DNA of 64,000 bases. Origin: Gorillibacterium massiliense. GTDB taxonomy: Bacteria > Bacillota > Bacilli > Paenibacillales > NBRC-103111. Position numbers and translations under genes: made by a program. Location of the stretch: NCBI RefSeq assembly GCF_000455485.1, contig NZ_CBQR020000161.1, positions 1 to 64,000 of the forward strand, given 5' to 3'. Numbering within the stretch: position 1 is the stretch's first letter; every line of letters starts with the position of its first letter. The notes beneath the pieces are model-generated. The model had not been told where the DNA came from. It was given only the letters and a program-made list of their open reading frames with translations, and made no database searches. Of this stretch, positions 24,789 to 33,612 are shown one piece after another.

Positions 24789-26015
24789 TTGTTTAGGGAG
24801 AGAATCTGGACGAGAGATTTTATAATTGTTTGCTTGAGTAGTTTCTTCATGTTTCTCACTTTTTATATTTTAGCGACTGCTTTTCCGTTATATGTGAAAG
24901 ACAGTATGCATGGCAATCAGCAGCAGATGGGCTTGACGATTACCGTATATATCATAGGGGGAGTCATTGGCAGGCCGTTTTCGGGCTTATGGGTCGACCG
25001 GTTTGGGATAAAGAAGATGGCGGTTATCGGATTGTCCCTGTTTCTGCTAGCCTGTATCGGATATTTTGGAGCGAAGGGAATTCTATTATTTCTAGCGGTT
25101 CGTCTGGTTCACGGAATTTGCTATGCGGTAGCTTCGACTGCGATCAGCACAGCTGCTTCCGCTATCATCCCCGACTCTCGTCAGGGGGAAGGCATTGGCT
25201 ATTACAGCATGTTCATGAGCATAGCGATGGCAGTCGGGCCTGCACTCGGGCTTTTGCTGTGGAAAGATAAGAATGAAAACATCTTGCTGCTGGCCGTATG
25301 TTTAATAGCCGCATTGTCTCTTGCGTTCGCGCTCAGCATAAGGCTTCCGGGGCAACAGGAGAAAGGCATGAAGATCATCTCGCCGATGGCTTCCAGCCAT
25401 GTAAAAAAGCCTCTGCATTGGAGCGACTTTATCGAGCTCAAGGCCCTTCCTATCTCAATTGTGGGTTTTATCGTATCTTTCGCCTATAGTTCGCTTTCTG
25501 GATTTTTCGCTTCTTTTGCTCAAGACATTCACAAATCGAGTATAACGTCTGTTTTCTTCCTCACATTTGCCGTGATGATCGTACTATTTCGCCCGGTTAT
25601 CGGAAAAATATTCGATAAGTACAAAGAGCATTATTTGTACTACCCCGGGATCGTGTTGTTCGCTATCGGTATGATCTTGCTCAGCCAAGTACATTCCGGG
25701 GCCGCGATCCTGTTGGCGGGTATCATCATGGGGATTGGTTATGGAGCGCTCTTGCCCTGCTTTCAGACACTTGCGGTCAAGTTGTCTCCCGAACATCGAA
25801 GAGGCAGCGCTACAGGGACGTTCTTCCTTCTGTTTGATTTGGGTTATGGGTGCGGTTCTTACTTTATGGGAGTGATTGCTGCTTTCACGGATTATCGGAT
25901 GATGTATTCGGTGGCTGGGTTCACGGCGCTATTGTCCGTCGCCTTCTACTACGCGCTACATCATCGGCATCACGGGAGACTTGGCATCCGCAAAAAACAA
26001 ACAGAAAGCGCCTAG
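24789..26015 (+). CDS. MFS transporter
   Basis: The 408-residue protein has about twelve transmembrane segments and the MFS loop 2-3 motif GRPFSGLWVDRFGIKK. The start is a TTG at 24789 with AAAGGAG about ten bases upstream. Divergence from the LysR gene suggests inducible export of a drug or metabolite. It ends with a short basic tail and has no clear terminator before the convergent LysE-family gene. Confidence 0.87.
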   Translation: MFRERIWTRDFIIVCLSSFFMFLTFYILATAFPLYVKDSMHGNQQQMGLTITVYIIGGVIGRPFSGLWVDRFGIKKMAVIGLSLFLLACIGYFGAKGILLFLAVRLVHGICYAVASTAISTAASAIIPDSRQGEGIGYYSMFMSIAMAVGPALGLLLWKDKNENILLLAVCLIAALSLAFALSIRLPGQQEKGMKIISPMASSHVKKPLHWSDFIELKALPISIVGFIVSFAYSSLSGFFASFAQDIHKSSITSVFFLTFAVMIVLFRPVIGKIFDKYKEHYLYYPGIVLFAIGMILLSQVHSGAAILLAGIIMGIGYGALLPCFQTLAVKLSPEHRRGSATGTFFLLFDLGYGCGSYFMGVIAAFTDYRMMYSVAGFTALLSVAFYYALHHRHHGRLGIRKKQTESA

Positions 26016-26052
26016 AAACTTCATCTGATGGAAACATAATGGATGATCTCGC

Positions 26053-26724
26053 TTAGAGAAAACCGGAAGCGCCATTCCAGATCGCCCATATCCCAAAACC
26101 GGCCAGTACAAAAGCGGATATGCCATTAATGGTGGCAAGGGCAGCGGTATTCATGATCTTACCGCGTAGGAAGCCGGTTGTCGTGGAAAGAATCAGCCAC
26201 CAGAGGGCTGAGCCCAAAAAGACGCCGGCGACGAAGAAAAGGGCGGACTGGGGGTTGGCAGCGGAAGCGGAAATGCCCGCGGCGGTGAAGAAACCGAGAA
26301 AGGACAGGATGGTCGCCGGATTGGCTAAGGTAAGGAGCAGAGTGGTCAGGTAGGTTTTCATCATGGGGGAGAAGGATTTAATGGAGGTGTCAGCGGCCGG
26401 GTCGAGCCCGGCTCCTTTGGCGTCTTCGCGGCGGACTGTTTTTCCGGTTTTAAAACCTATGTAGATTAGAAACAGGCCCCCGAGCAGTTGCAAAATCGGC
26501 CCGATATGCTGGAGCAGCCGGGCAGAGACGCCTATCCCGATACCGGCCAGCATGCCGTATGTCGCATCGGCGGTAGCGGCGCCGAGACCAGCGACGAATC
26601 CCGTTCGTCTTCCTCGCGTCAGCGTTTGCCGGATGCAGTAGATGCCGATAGGACCGACAGGCGCCGCAATGCTGAAGCCGAGCAGAATGCCTTTTAATAT
26701 GCGTATCCATGATTCCTCCATCAT
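26053..26724 (-). CDS. LysE family amino acid exporter
   Basis: The 223-residue membrane protein has about six segments and the family start GILLGFSIAAPVGPIGIYCIRQTLTRG, GLGAATADATYG, and NPATILSFLGFF. LysE/RhtB proteins export amino acids by proton exchange. The adjacent Lrp-type regulator upstream on the same strand (20-bp gap) is the usual partner, so the pair forms an amino-acid-responsive operon. Confidence 0.92.
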   Translation of the reverse strand: MMEESWIRILKGILLGFSIAAPVGPIGIYCIRQTLTRGRRTGFVAGLGAATADATYGMLAGIGIGVSARLLQHIGPILQLLGGLFLIYIGFKTGKTVRREDAKGAGLDPAADTSIKSFSPMMKTYLTTLLLTLANPATILSFLGFFTAAGISASAANPQSALFFVAGVFLGSALWWLILSTTTGFLRGKIMNTAALATINGISAFVLAGFGIWAIWNGASGFL

Positions 26725-26744
26725 GATCGGCGCTCCTCCTTTGG

Positions 26745-27179
26745 TTAAACTTTCTCTTTTACAGTGGATAAAACGAAAACGGTGTTGGATTTCAGCACGC
26801 CGAGCTGTTTCTTCAAGCTGTCGGTGATGAAGTACTCAAGAGCGTCGGTGTCCGGTACGGACACTTTCAGCAAATAATCGTATTCGCCGGCGATATGATG
26901 GCATTCCATAACGAATGCATGCTCCCGCATCGCTTTGCGGAACACGTCGGTATCCAGGGTGCCAGGCAGCACGACAGAGATATACACCAAATGGGCGTAC
27001 CCAAGAGCGCGTCGGTTGAGCTTGACGGTAAAGCTTTCGATAATGTTCTGTTCGTCCAGCTTGCGGATCCTTTCGGCTACTGCAGGAATGGAGAGATGGA
27101 CTTCTTTGGCGATGTCCGAACTGGTGGTGCGGCTGTTTTCCGTGAGCAGGCGCAGGATTTGTTTATCAATGGCATCCAA
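26745..27179 (-). CDS. Lrp/AsnC family regulator
   Basis: The 144-residue protein has an N-terminal helix-turn-helix (LLTENSRTTSSDIAKEVHLSIPAVAERIRKLDEQ) and a C-terminal RAM ligand-binding domain (ECHHIAGEYDYLLKV). The start is a TTG at 27179 preceded nine bases upstream by AAGGAG. It is linked to the downstream LysE exporter, which it probably controls in response to an amino acid. Confidence 0.92.
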   Translation of the reverse strand: MDAIDKQILRLLTENSRTTSSDIAKEVHLSIPAVAERIRKLDEQNIIESFTVKLNRRALGYAHLVYISVVLPGTLDTDVFRKAMREHAFVMECHHIAGEYDYLLKVSVPDTDALEYFITDSLKKQLGVLKSNTVFVLSTVKEKV

Positions 27180-27376
27180 GGGGGTAGTCTCCTTGTTTTT
27201 TTAAGATCATTATACCGGTATGTTAAAATCATTCAATATTGGATCGAAAAATCCAAAAAGATTTAAGCAAATTAAAATTTCGCATATATAATTTTTACTT
27301 CGTCCTATCTGGAAAAGTGCTTTTCATAAATAATTTAAGCGGCGGAAAGTACAGTTTAGACATGCGAAATGCATCT

Positions 27377-27583
27377 TTACTTGTCGTGATTTAGAAAAGC
27401 AACTATACCAATCGTGGCTAAAATAAGGAGCCATGCGATGGGATTTCCCCAGTTCAGCGTGAACCCAATCCCGAAAGATTTTGGAATGAAGAGATTGGAA
27501 TCTTCTTTATTGAAATAAACAATCACACCGTGCATTCTTCTGTATTCCTCGATTTCGTCCACTGTCCATTTCCTTCTTGCCAT
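27377..27583 (-). CDS. Small membrane protein, DUF5808-like
   Basis: The 68-residue protein has a charged N terminus, the motif YFNKEDSNLFIPKSFGIGFTLN, and one C-terminal transmembrane segment (about 48-64). The NKEDSNLFIPKSFGIG-W/F-TLNWGNP pattern resembles DUF5808, found in small proteins and at the ends of DUF1648 membrane proteins. GGAAGGAAG precedes the ATG. Function is unknown. Confidence 0.7.
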   Translation of the reverse strand: MARRKWTVDEIEEYRRMHGVIVYFNKEDSNLFIPKSFGIGFTLNWGNPIAWLLILATIGIVAFLNHDK

Positions 27584-27729
27584 GGCTTGATCTTCCTTCC
27601 GTTTCCATATGAAAAATCGGCATGTTTTTCACATTCGACATCAGGTTCACCAGTTCCTTGCCGCAGGCGGTGGAAAGCGTCAGCTTGACCATGTAAAATG
27701 GAAAGGACGAAAGCTGCACAGGAGGCAAA

Positions 27730-28926
27730 ATGGATTTTACGGTGGAGTATTTATCTTTTTATGTGATACAAGGAGACGGAGATGGGGGTGCTGGCGCCAA
27801 GGGGTACAAACATTACCGCACGATGGACCGGGACGGATATATGGGGAGCGAGATCCGGGAGTTCCTCGACAGCGAGTTTCCCCGCATCGTGAAGCGCAAA
27901 GCGGAGCGGAATGCCGGTACGGAGAACGCCCCTACCAAGATCGGACGATTTATTGTCGAGCCTGGCCATGAGCTGAGCAGCAACCCGAACTTTAACTTGT
28001 TCCAGCGGCTGCGGCTTGCGGACAGCAAAGAAAGCTTCCAAAACGGCTGCGATGACATGGTACGGATGTATATGGATACCAGCGCAGTGCGTGGCGGAGC
28101 GTTTATCGCCGTGGCAGCTAAGCTGACCCGTTTTTTCGACGAGCCGTTTCTCTTCGTACTGAAATGTGATTTCGAACCGAAGGTAGCCCGCATTTCCGAT
28201 GAGCGGAGTCTGATCTCTCAGGTAGACATGGCCATCAGCGCCCGGAACATGAAGTCGATCCAATACCCCCACATGCCCGAAGAGGGAATGCTGGAGGAAG
28301 AGGAGCTGAAGATTCATCAAGCTTCTCATGCGAGATATTTTGAAGACTTTTTGCGGTATGTCAGCTACGAAAAGTCCATGCCGGAAATGATCACCGAACA
28401 GGTCACCTCCATGGTTCAGCAGTTTATCGAGGAAAAGTGGCCGGACAGCGAGCATGAGGAGCGGAAAAAAGAAGAACAAAACGTCGAGTTTTGGTCGGCC
28501 AGTGAAAAGCGTGAACTTCAGGCATTATGGGAGCACCGGCAAGTCGTGGATGCCGCGGTGCATCTTACCGCACACAAAGAAGATCTGGAGCTGAAGTTCA
28601 AGCTGGATGGCGTAGCAGTAAAAGGATTTCTGGCGGATTATGGCGACCGCATCCATATTGCCGAGGAGAACGGCCGATACGTCGTGCTCATCGAAGGGGA
28701 CCTTTTTCAGTTTGAAAAAGGGGTCTCGCCCATCGAATTGCTGAAGCCGCCGCCACTGGCGGAGGTGGTAGAGCATATCCGCAACAAAGCGGTGGCAGCC
28801 AAAGAAGAGGCGAATCGTCAATGGGACTCCAATGGTGCAACTGCTGAAGCTGGTGCGGGAGATGTAACTGAAGAGCTTGGAGACGCGGGATTTGCCGGTT
28901 CAGGGGAAGACGCTCCTCCCTGGTAA
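27730..28926 (+). CDS. DUF3900-like protein
   Basis: The 398-residue soluble protein starts MDFTVEYLSFYVIQGDG. It contains PTKIGRFIVEPGHELSSNPNFNLFQRLRLADSKESFQ and a long charged helical region (about 190-290). I believe it belongs to the DUF3900 family of Bacillales, from the start motif and length, but I cannot confirm this. The last 40 residues are low-complexity Ala/Gly/Glu. AGGAGG lies before the ATG. It is probably cotranscribed with yqkE and the HIT gene. Confidence 0.72.
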   Translation: MDFTVEYLSFYVIQGDGDGGAGAKGYKHYRTMDRDGYMGSEIREFLDSEFPRIVKRKAERNAGTENAPTKIGRFIVEPGHELSSNPNFNLFQRLRLADSKESFQNGCDDMVRMYMDTSAVRGGAFIAVAAKLTRFFDEPFLFVLKCDFEPKVARISDERSLISQVDMAISARNMKSIQYPHMPEEGMLEEEELKIHQASHARYFEDFLRYVSYEKSMPEMITEQVTSMVQQFIEEKWPDSEHEERKKEEQNVEFWSASEKRELQALWEHRQVVDAAVHLTAHKEDLELKFKLDGVAVKGFLADYGDRIHIAEENGRYVVLIEGDLFQFEKGVSPIELLKPPPLAEVVEHIRNKAVAAKEEANRQWDSNGATAEAGAGDVTEELGDAGFAGSGEDAPPW

Positions 28927-28969
28927 TCATCGATGATGCAGCGGCAAACACGGAACGGGAGGTGCCATA

Positions 28970-29308
28970 ATGGCAAAGAAAAAGAGGAATGCCCCCTTCC
29001 ATAAGGAAGGCCGGGGAGAGTACGGCAGTCGTGAAGAAGCTGAAAAATATGGAGCCAGCTTTGAAGCTCGGGATGACGATTCGGGTAAACGGGCGGATTC
29101 CGCGTCCAGCTTGAAGGATTTGCTGAATCCCGACGTCTTGGCGAAACTTAAAAGCCAAGCGGCGGAGATGAAAGTGGAAGAGGAACAGCGCCGGGAAGAA
29201 GAGCGAAAAAAAGCGGCGGAAGCCCGCAAGGCTGAGCAGGAACGGCAGGACAACGACTTCGCCCACCTGCTGGAGAAGAGCGATTCCAACTGGCGAAACT
29301 ATAAATAG
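28970..29308 (+). CDS. yqkE: YqkE-like protein (DUF3886)
   Basis: The 112-residue very hydrophilic protein contains SLKDLLNPDVLAKLKSQAAEMK, a highly charged coiled coil (residues 55-90, EEEQRREEERKK), and the C-terminal DFAHLLEKSDSNWRNYK, which match B. subtilis YqkE. Compared with YqkE it has about 40 extra charged residues at the N terminus. Function is unknown. It is the second gene of a small operon. Confidence 0.82.
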   Translation: MAKKKRNAPFHKEGRGEYGSREEAEKYGASFEARDDDSGKRADSASSLKDLLNPDVLAKLKSQAAEMKVEEEQRREEERKKAAEARKAEQERQDNDFAHLLEKSDSNWRNYK

Positions 29309-29345
29309 GCGTTCGTCTACATATATTACATAGGAGGCGTGAACA

Positions 29346-29684
29346 ATGGATTGTATTTTTTGTAAAATCGTAAACGGCGAGATCCCATCAAAAAAAGTGT
29401 ACGAGGATGATCAGGTGTATGCCTTCCATGACATCAGCCCGCTTGCCCCGGTTCACGTGCTGGTGATCCCGAAAAAGCATCTTTCCTCAGTATTGGCGAT
29501 TGGGGAGGAAGATGTGGAATTGATCGGCAGATTGCATCAGGCTATCGGCAAAGTGGCGAAGGAAACGGGCGTCGACGAGACGGGTTTCCGCATCATCTCG
29601 AATACCGGCACCCATGGCCAGCAAACCGTTCCCCATCTGCACTATCATGTCATCGGCGGCCGTCAATTGGAGTGGAAGGCGTAA
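29346..29684 (+). CDS. hit: HIT family nucleotide hydrolase (HinT-like)
   Basis: The 112-residue protein has DCIFCKIVNGEIPSKKVYEDD, HVLVIPKKHLSS, SNTGTHGQQTVPHLHYHVIGG, and the histidine triad in HLHYH. HinT proteins hydrolyse adenosine phosphoramidates and related nucleotide conjugates. The zinc-type CxxC near the start is present. GGAGG precedes the ATG. It lies between yqkE and the nitroreductase gene. Confidence 0.95.
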   Translation: MDCIFCKIVNGEIPSKKVYEDDQVYAFHDISPLAPVHVLVIPKKHLSSVLAIGEEDVELIGRLHQAIGKVAKETGVDETGFRIISNTGTHGQQTVPHLHYHVIGGRQLEWKA

Positions 29685-29737
29685 AGGGATTCAGGCCGTG
29701 GATAAAAGCAGCGATCCGAAAATAAGGAGGATTCCGC

Positions 29738-30313
29738 ATGTCCGATGTTTTACGCGCCATTCGGGAGAGAAGATCCATCGGTAAAGTGAAGGATGAACCC
29801 ATAGACCGTCCTATTTTGGAACAAATTTTGGAGGCGGGCAATTGGGCGCCCAATCATCACCATACCGAGCCTTGGCGCTTTTTCGTGATGACAGGCGCCG
29901 GGCGGGGTGTGCTGGCGGATGCCTATTTCCAGGTAGCCTGCCAGCAAGCGGGAGACGGGATGTTCGATCCCGACGAGTTACGGCGGAAACAAGAGGCTAA
30001 AGCCTTCCGCGCTCCCGTAGTCATTGCCGTCGCCGTGTCGCCATCCGCTGTCCCCAACATCGACAAGAGAGAAGAAATCGCAGCGGCCCACGCAGCCGTG
30101 CAAAACATGCTTCTCGCTGCTCACGAGCTGGGACTTGGCGCTGTTTGGCGCACCGGCGAGCCGCTTTATCATCCGTTGATGAAGGAAGCTTTCGGTTTAA
30201 ACGGCAGCGAGGAACTGGTTGCCCTCATCTATATCGGCAAGCCGGATATGGAACCGCCGGAAGGAAAACGAAATCCCGTCAAAGACAAAACCACGTGGTT
30301 GACGGGGGAATAA
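29738..30313 (+). CDS. Nitroreductase family protein, YdjA-like
   Basis: The 191-residue FMN-dependent oxidoreductase follows the short YdjA subfamily: RERRSIGKVKDEPIDR (FMN phosphate contact), GNWAPNHHHTEPWRFFVM, AHAAVQNMLLAAHELGLGAVWRTG, and YIGKPDMEPP. It could reduce nitro groups or quinones with NAD(P)H; the natural substrate is unknown. The gene is monocistronic or ends the preceding operon, with a strong terminator after it. Confidence 0.92.
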   Translation: MSDVLRAIRERRSIGKVKDEPIDRPILEQILEAGNWAPNHHHTEPWRFFVMTGAGRGVLADAYFQVACQQAGDGMFDPDELRRKQEAKAFRAPVVIAVAVSPSAVPNIDKREEIAAAHAAVQNMLLAAHELGLGAVWRTGEPLYHPLMKEAFGLNGSEELVALIYIGKPDMEPPEGKRNPVKDKTTWLTGE

Positions 30314-30331
30314 ATTAATCCAACAAAAGAG

Positions 30332-30362
30332 GGGTCCCGCAAAGAGCGGGACCCTTCTATTT
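30332..30362. terminator. Terminator between nitroreductase and modB
   Basis: GGGTCCCGC pairs with GCGGGACCC around AAAGA. It lies between two convergent genes and is followed by a T-rich tract on the plus strand. Confidence 0.85.
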
Positions 30363-31137
30363 ATTCTGGCGAGTGGGTTACGGTATAGGATTGTTTTTTT
30401 GCAGGTGCCGTGATGGTCAGATCTTTGGCATGAGCCGTTTTTTTGTAGCGACTTGGCTTATCTTGTCTTTCCTCTAACTGGACTCTGCCGATCATGTGCA
30501 GCATGAGAAAGGATATGCCGACGGTGGCGGCGGTCAGCGTCCAGGCGAGGGGCATTTTGCCCGCATCAACTGCGAGATAAATGGCCGTGGGAATGGTTTG
30601 CGTCTTGCCGGGGATGTTCCCGGCGAGCATCAACGTTGCGCCGAACTCGCCGAGACCCCGGGCGAAACCGAGCAGGAAGCCGGATGATAAGGAGCGCCAA
30701 GCAGCCGGAAGCGTGATGTATAGAAGCACTTGAAATTCTGTCGCTCCCGCTACGCGGGCGGCCTCCTGATATTCTTTTTCGACGGAGAGAAATCCGGTTT
30801 TGGCGGCTTGGTACACTAGCGGGAAGGCAACCACTATGGCTGCGATGACGCAAGCCCACCAACTGAATACGATGGGTCCGCCGAAAACCTGTTCAATCGC
30901 CCGGCCGATCCAGCTTCTTCTCCCTAAAAGCACCAGAAGAATAAAGCCCACGGTGGTAGGAGGAAGCACGAGCGGCAGCATAAATCCGGTTTCCAGTAAG
31001 GTTTTCCCGAAAAATCGGCGCTGTGCCAACAACCATGCTGCTCCCGTTCCCATCAAGAAAACGATCACGCTGGCGAGGACGGATACTTTGAGCGAAAGGA
31101 TAACCGGTGCGATAAAATCGTCACCGAGGGCGGTCAT
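30361..31137 (-). CDS. modB: Molybdate ABC transporter permease ModB
   Basis: The 258-residue membrane protein has five to six segments and the EAA-loop EEYQEAARVAGATEFQVLLYITLPAAW, characteristic of ModB/CysT permeases. LPLVLPPTTVGFILL is a strong ModB pattern. Its ATG overlaps the modA stop, so the two are translationally coupled. No modC ATPase follows in the window. Confidence 0.93.
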   Translation of the reverse strand: MTALGDDFIAPVILSLKVSVLASVIVFLMGTGAAWLLAQRRFFGKTLLETGFMLPLVLPPTTVGFILLVLLGRRSWIGRAIEQVFGGPIVFSWWACVIAAIVVAFPLVYQAAKTGFLSVEKEYQEAARVAGATEFQVLLYITLPAAWRSLSSGFLLGFARGLGEFGATLMLAGNIPGKTQTIPTAIYLAVDAGKMPLAWTLTAATVGISFLMLHMIGRVQLEERQDKPSRYKKTAHAKDLTITAPAKKQSYTVTHSPE

Positions 31138-32030
31138 GATGCATTACTAGGCGCGGTGAATCCGTTTTTTACAAAAACATCTAGCGCCTCTTGGGATTGC
31201 AGGAATTGATAGAAAGCTTGCGCTTCTTCCAGATGCTTAGTCGCTTTGATGATCCCCATCGGATACACGATTTGCTTGTGGCTGGCAGGATCGACGGTCA
31301 GAACGACTTTGGCTTTTTTCGAGGTGAGGGCATCGGTTTTATAGACAAAACCCGCTTCGGTGTTGCCGGTTTCCACGTAACTCAGCACTTGCTTGACATC
31401 TTTGGCTTGCACGATTTTCGGCTGCAAGGTATCCCACAGTTTGAAGTAGGTCAATGATTCTTGGGCATAGCTGCCTGCGGGGACGCTTTCCGGGATGCCA
31501 ATGGCGATTTTCTTGATGTCCGCGTTTGTCAGATCCTCTAGTTTGCTTATAGCGACTTTGCTGTCTGTGGAGCTGACCAAGACGAGATCATTCAATAGAA
31601 GCTTTGTGACTTGGCTCTTGTCGATCAATTGTTTATCTACGAGAGCGTTTATTTGTTTCGCTCCGGCGGATATGAACAGGTCGGCAGGCGCGCCTTGCTC
31701 GATTTGCTGTTGGAGGGTGCCGGATGCGCCGTAGTTGAAGGTCAAGGTAACTTGAGGAGCTTTTGTATGGTAGAGTTCTTTCAGTTCATTCAAGCTTTCC
31801 GTGAGACTTGCTGCCGCCGATATGGTCAGTTCGACCGGCTCAGCCGTTGGCGTTGGTGAAGGCGATTCGGATGCTGCAGCCGTTGCAGTTGCCGCGGCGG
31901 AAACGGAAGGTGATGGATCGGTGGATGATGCGGTTTTGTCCTCGGATTTTGATCCGCAGCCGGCGAGAGCAAATACCAAGATAAGCATAAGGGCGGCAAG
32001 CAAACAACTGATTCTTTTTCCCATTTTCAT
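31134..32030 (-). CDS. modA: Molybdate-binding lipoprotein ModA
   Basis: The 298-residue protein starts at the ATG at 32030 with GGAGGGG nine bases upstream. A lipoprotein signal peptide with lipobox LAGC is followed by a Ser/Thr/Pro/Ala-rich linker (about 27-68). The binding domain begins ELTISAAASLTESLNEL, with FNYGASGTLQQQIEQGAPADLFISAG providing the oxyanion pocket. It delivers molybdate or tungstate to ModB. Specificity between the two is not visible from sequence. Confidence 0.93.
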   Translation of the reverse strand: MKMGKRISCLLAALMLILVFALAGCGSKSEDKTASSTDPSPSVSAAATATAAASESPSPTPTAEPVELTISAAASLTESLNELKELYHTKAPQVTLTFNYGASGTLQQQIEQGAPADLFISAGAKQINALVDKQLIDKSQVTKLLLNDLVLVSSTDSKVAISKLEDLTNADIKKIAIGIPESVPAGSYAQESLTYFKLWDTLQPKIVQAKDVKQVLSYVETGNTEAGFVYKTDALTSKKAKVVLTVDPASHKQIVYPMGIIKATKHLEEAQAFYQFLQSQEALDVFVKNGFTAPSNAS

Positions 32031-32161
32031 ACAATTCCCCTCCACAGATCATATCTAGTTATAACTAATTTTATCTAAATATAACACGATATAAAAAACG
32101 GAGCATTGTTTATTTATGAATTATTTTCAAATTTTCAAATGGAATCGTGGAGGGGGTTGCA

Positions 32162-32371
32162 TTATTCGGTCATGAGAAGGACGGATGAAGCTTTGAACAG
32201 GGCGGTGACTTCCGAGCCGACAGTGAGTTCCAACTCTTCCAAGGCATCAAGGGATACGATGGAGGTGATGGTTTGGTTTCCCCCGATATCGAGGACGATA
32301 TTGGCATTTACCTGTCCTTTTACGATTTTAATAATCGTTCCGGACAACTGATTGCGGGCGCTGATTTTCAA
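32162..32371 (-). CDS. mop: Molybdopterin-binding protein (Mop, single TOBE domain)
   Basis: The 69-residue protein begins at a TTG at 32371, eight bases after AAGGAGG. The TOBE/Mop fold is clear: KISARNQLSGTIIKIVKGQVNANIVLDIGG, then VTALFKASSVLL. Mop proteins oligomerise and store molybdate. A longer in-frame start exists but the good ribosome site decides this one. It sits between moeB and modA on the same strand. Confidence 0.93.
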   Translation of the reverse strand: MKISARNQLSGTIIKIVKGQVNANIVLDIGGNQTITSIVSLDALEELELTVGSEVTALFKASSVLLMTE

Positions 32372-32414
32372 GTTTTCCACCTCCTTTCCTATTTGTCTCG
32401 TAAATACATGAACG

Positions 32415-33443
32415 TTATCCAAGCAGCCGGTGATAGAGCGACTTGGCTTCAGCGATGTCGCTGGTGCCGTGTACGAGAACTCTTCCGTCCTTGAAGAAAA
32501 CCATTCGGTGGTCCTTCTCGGAAAAGGATACGAGAAACGGGTTGCACTCGACATTTCCATCTAGTGCCGACAAGTGCCGGGCTAGCTCGTCCAAATTCCG
32601 TTCCATCCGTTTGGCAGGACGCAGCTGAACCGTATTCCGGCCGCAGAGGACGGCGGTTTTCGTTTGATATTCCCTGGACAGATAGGGGTAGCTGGCATGA
32701 GCGCCGCAGGATGGGCAATCAGCCTTTTTGGAGACGGTGACGTCCATTTCGAAGTGCTGGTTTCTCCATAGGTCGAAGGTTAAGAGGGTACTCCGTAAGG
32801 CGCTTCGATTGCCCGTCAGCAGCTTGAGGGCTTCGACGCTTTGATGGGCTACTACCATTTGAACAGCGGGGGAAATGATACCCGCCGCATCGCAGGTGGC
32901 TCCGCTTAAAGGAACCGAGTCGAGGAGGCAGCTCAAGCAAGGAGTAGCGCCCGGTAAAAAAGTGAAGCTGATCCCGTAGCTTCCCGCACAGGCTCCATAG
33001 ATCCAGGGAATACGGTACATTTGCGAAATATCGTTGATGGCGAGACGGGTTTCGAAATTATCCGTGGCGTCTATGATCAAGTCAATATTTTCGGCTAATT
33101 TCTTCAATTCAAACGGGGTGGCATCCAAAACATGAGGGTGGACTGTTACGTCCGAGTTAATCTCTCTTAAGCGTTTATGAGCCGCAATGGCCTTGGGCAT
33201 ACGCAATTCAGCGTCGTTTTCACTGTAAAGTAACTGACGGTTCAAGTTGCTGAGCTCTACATAATCCCGATCCACTATGCTGATCTGTCCGACGCCGGCC
33301 CGCGCCAGCGCTTCCGCGTTGCCTGAGCCCAATGCTCCCGCACCGATTAAGAGAACGTGCTTGCAGGCCAACTGTCGTTGTCCTTCCTGTCCGATTCCAA
33401 AGAATCGGATTTGCCGTGAATAGCGATCATCTGACAAGATCAT
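32415..33443 (-). CDS. moeB: MoeB/ThiF-type adenylyltransferase
   Basis: The 342-residue protein has YSRQIRFFGIGQEGQ (activating Arg), an ATP-binding GAGALGSGNAEALARAGVG, DRDYVELSNLNRQLLY, the catalytic DATDNFETR, and Zn ligands CLSC and CPSC. It would adenylate the C-terminal Gly of MoaD (or ThiS). The last 90 residues form a C-terminal extension (LVHGTSDIAEAKSLYHRLLG) in place of rhodanese, as in Bacillus MoeB. It is upstream of mop and modAB on the same strand. Confidence 0.88.
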   Translation of the reverse strand: MILSDDRYSRQIRFFGIGQEGQRQLACKHVLLIGAGALGSGNAEALARAGVGQISIVDRDYVELSNLNRQLLYSENDAELRMPKAIAAHKRLREINSDVTVHPHVLDATPFELKKLAENIDLIIDATDNFETRLAINDISQMYRIPWIYGACAGSYGISFTFLPGATPCLSCLLDSVPLSGATCDAAGIISPAVQMVVAHQSVEALKLLTGNRSALRSTLLTFDLWRNQHFEMDVTVSKKADCPSCGAHASYPYLSREYQTKTAVLCGRNTVQLRPAKRMERNLDELARHLSALDGNVECNPFLVSFSEKDHRMVFFKDGRVLVHGTSDIAEAKSLYHRLLG

Positions 33444-33464
33444 CCGCCCCTTTGTGTGATGATA

Positions 33465-33483
33465 ATGTCATATTATACGACAT
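33465..33483. promoter_or_regulatory. Near-palindrome between the two divergent ThiF-family genes
   Basis: ATGTC and GACAT flank ATATTATAC, giving an almost symmetric 19-bp site between the divergent moeB and thiF-like genes. It may be an operator for a molybdate- or redox-responsive regulator; no family can be assigned. Confidence 0.35.
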
Positions 33484-33612
33484 GTGATACGGATTTTTCT
33501 ATGAAATTTTCCAGAACGGATTCATTTCATTGACTTTACATGAATTTTTGTTCTTAAATGAAGGTGAATATGGAAGATAACGTGACATATATGGGATACG
33601 GAGGTTGGTGGC

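Noticed and set aside
32372-32560. Long N-terminal extension of the Mop protein
   Set aside because: The single-domain Mop with a perfect Shine-Dalgarno at TTG 32371 explains the gene; the extension overlaps moeB.
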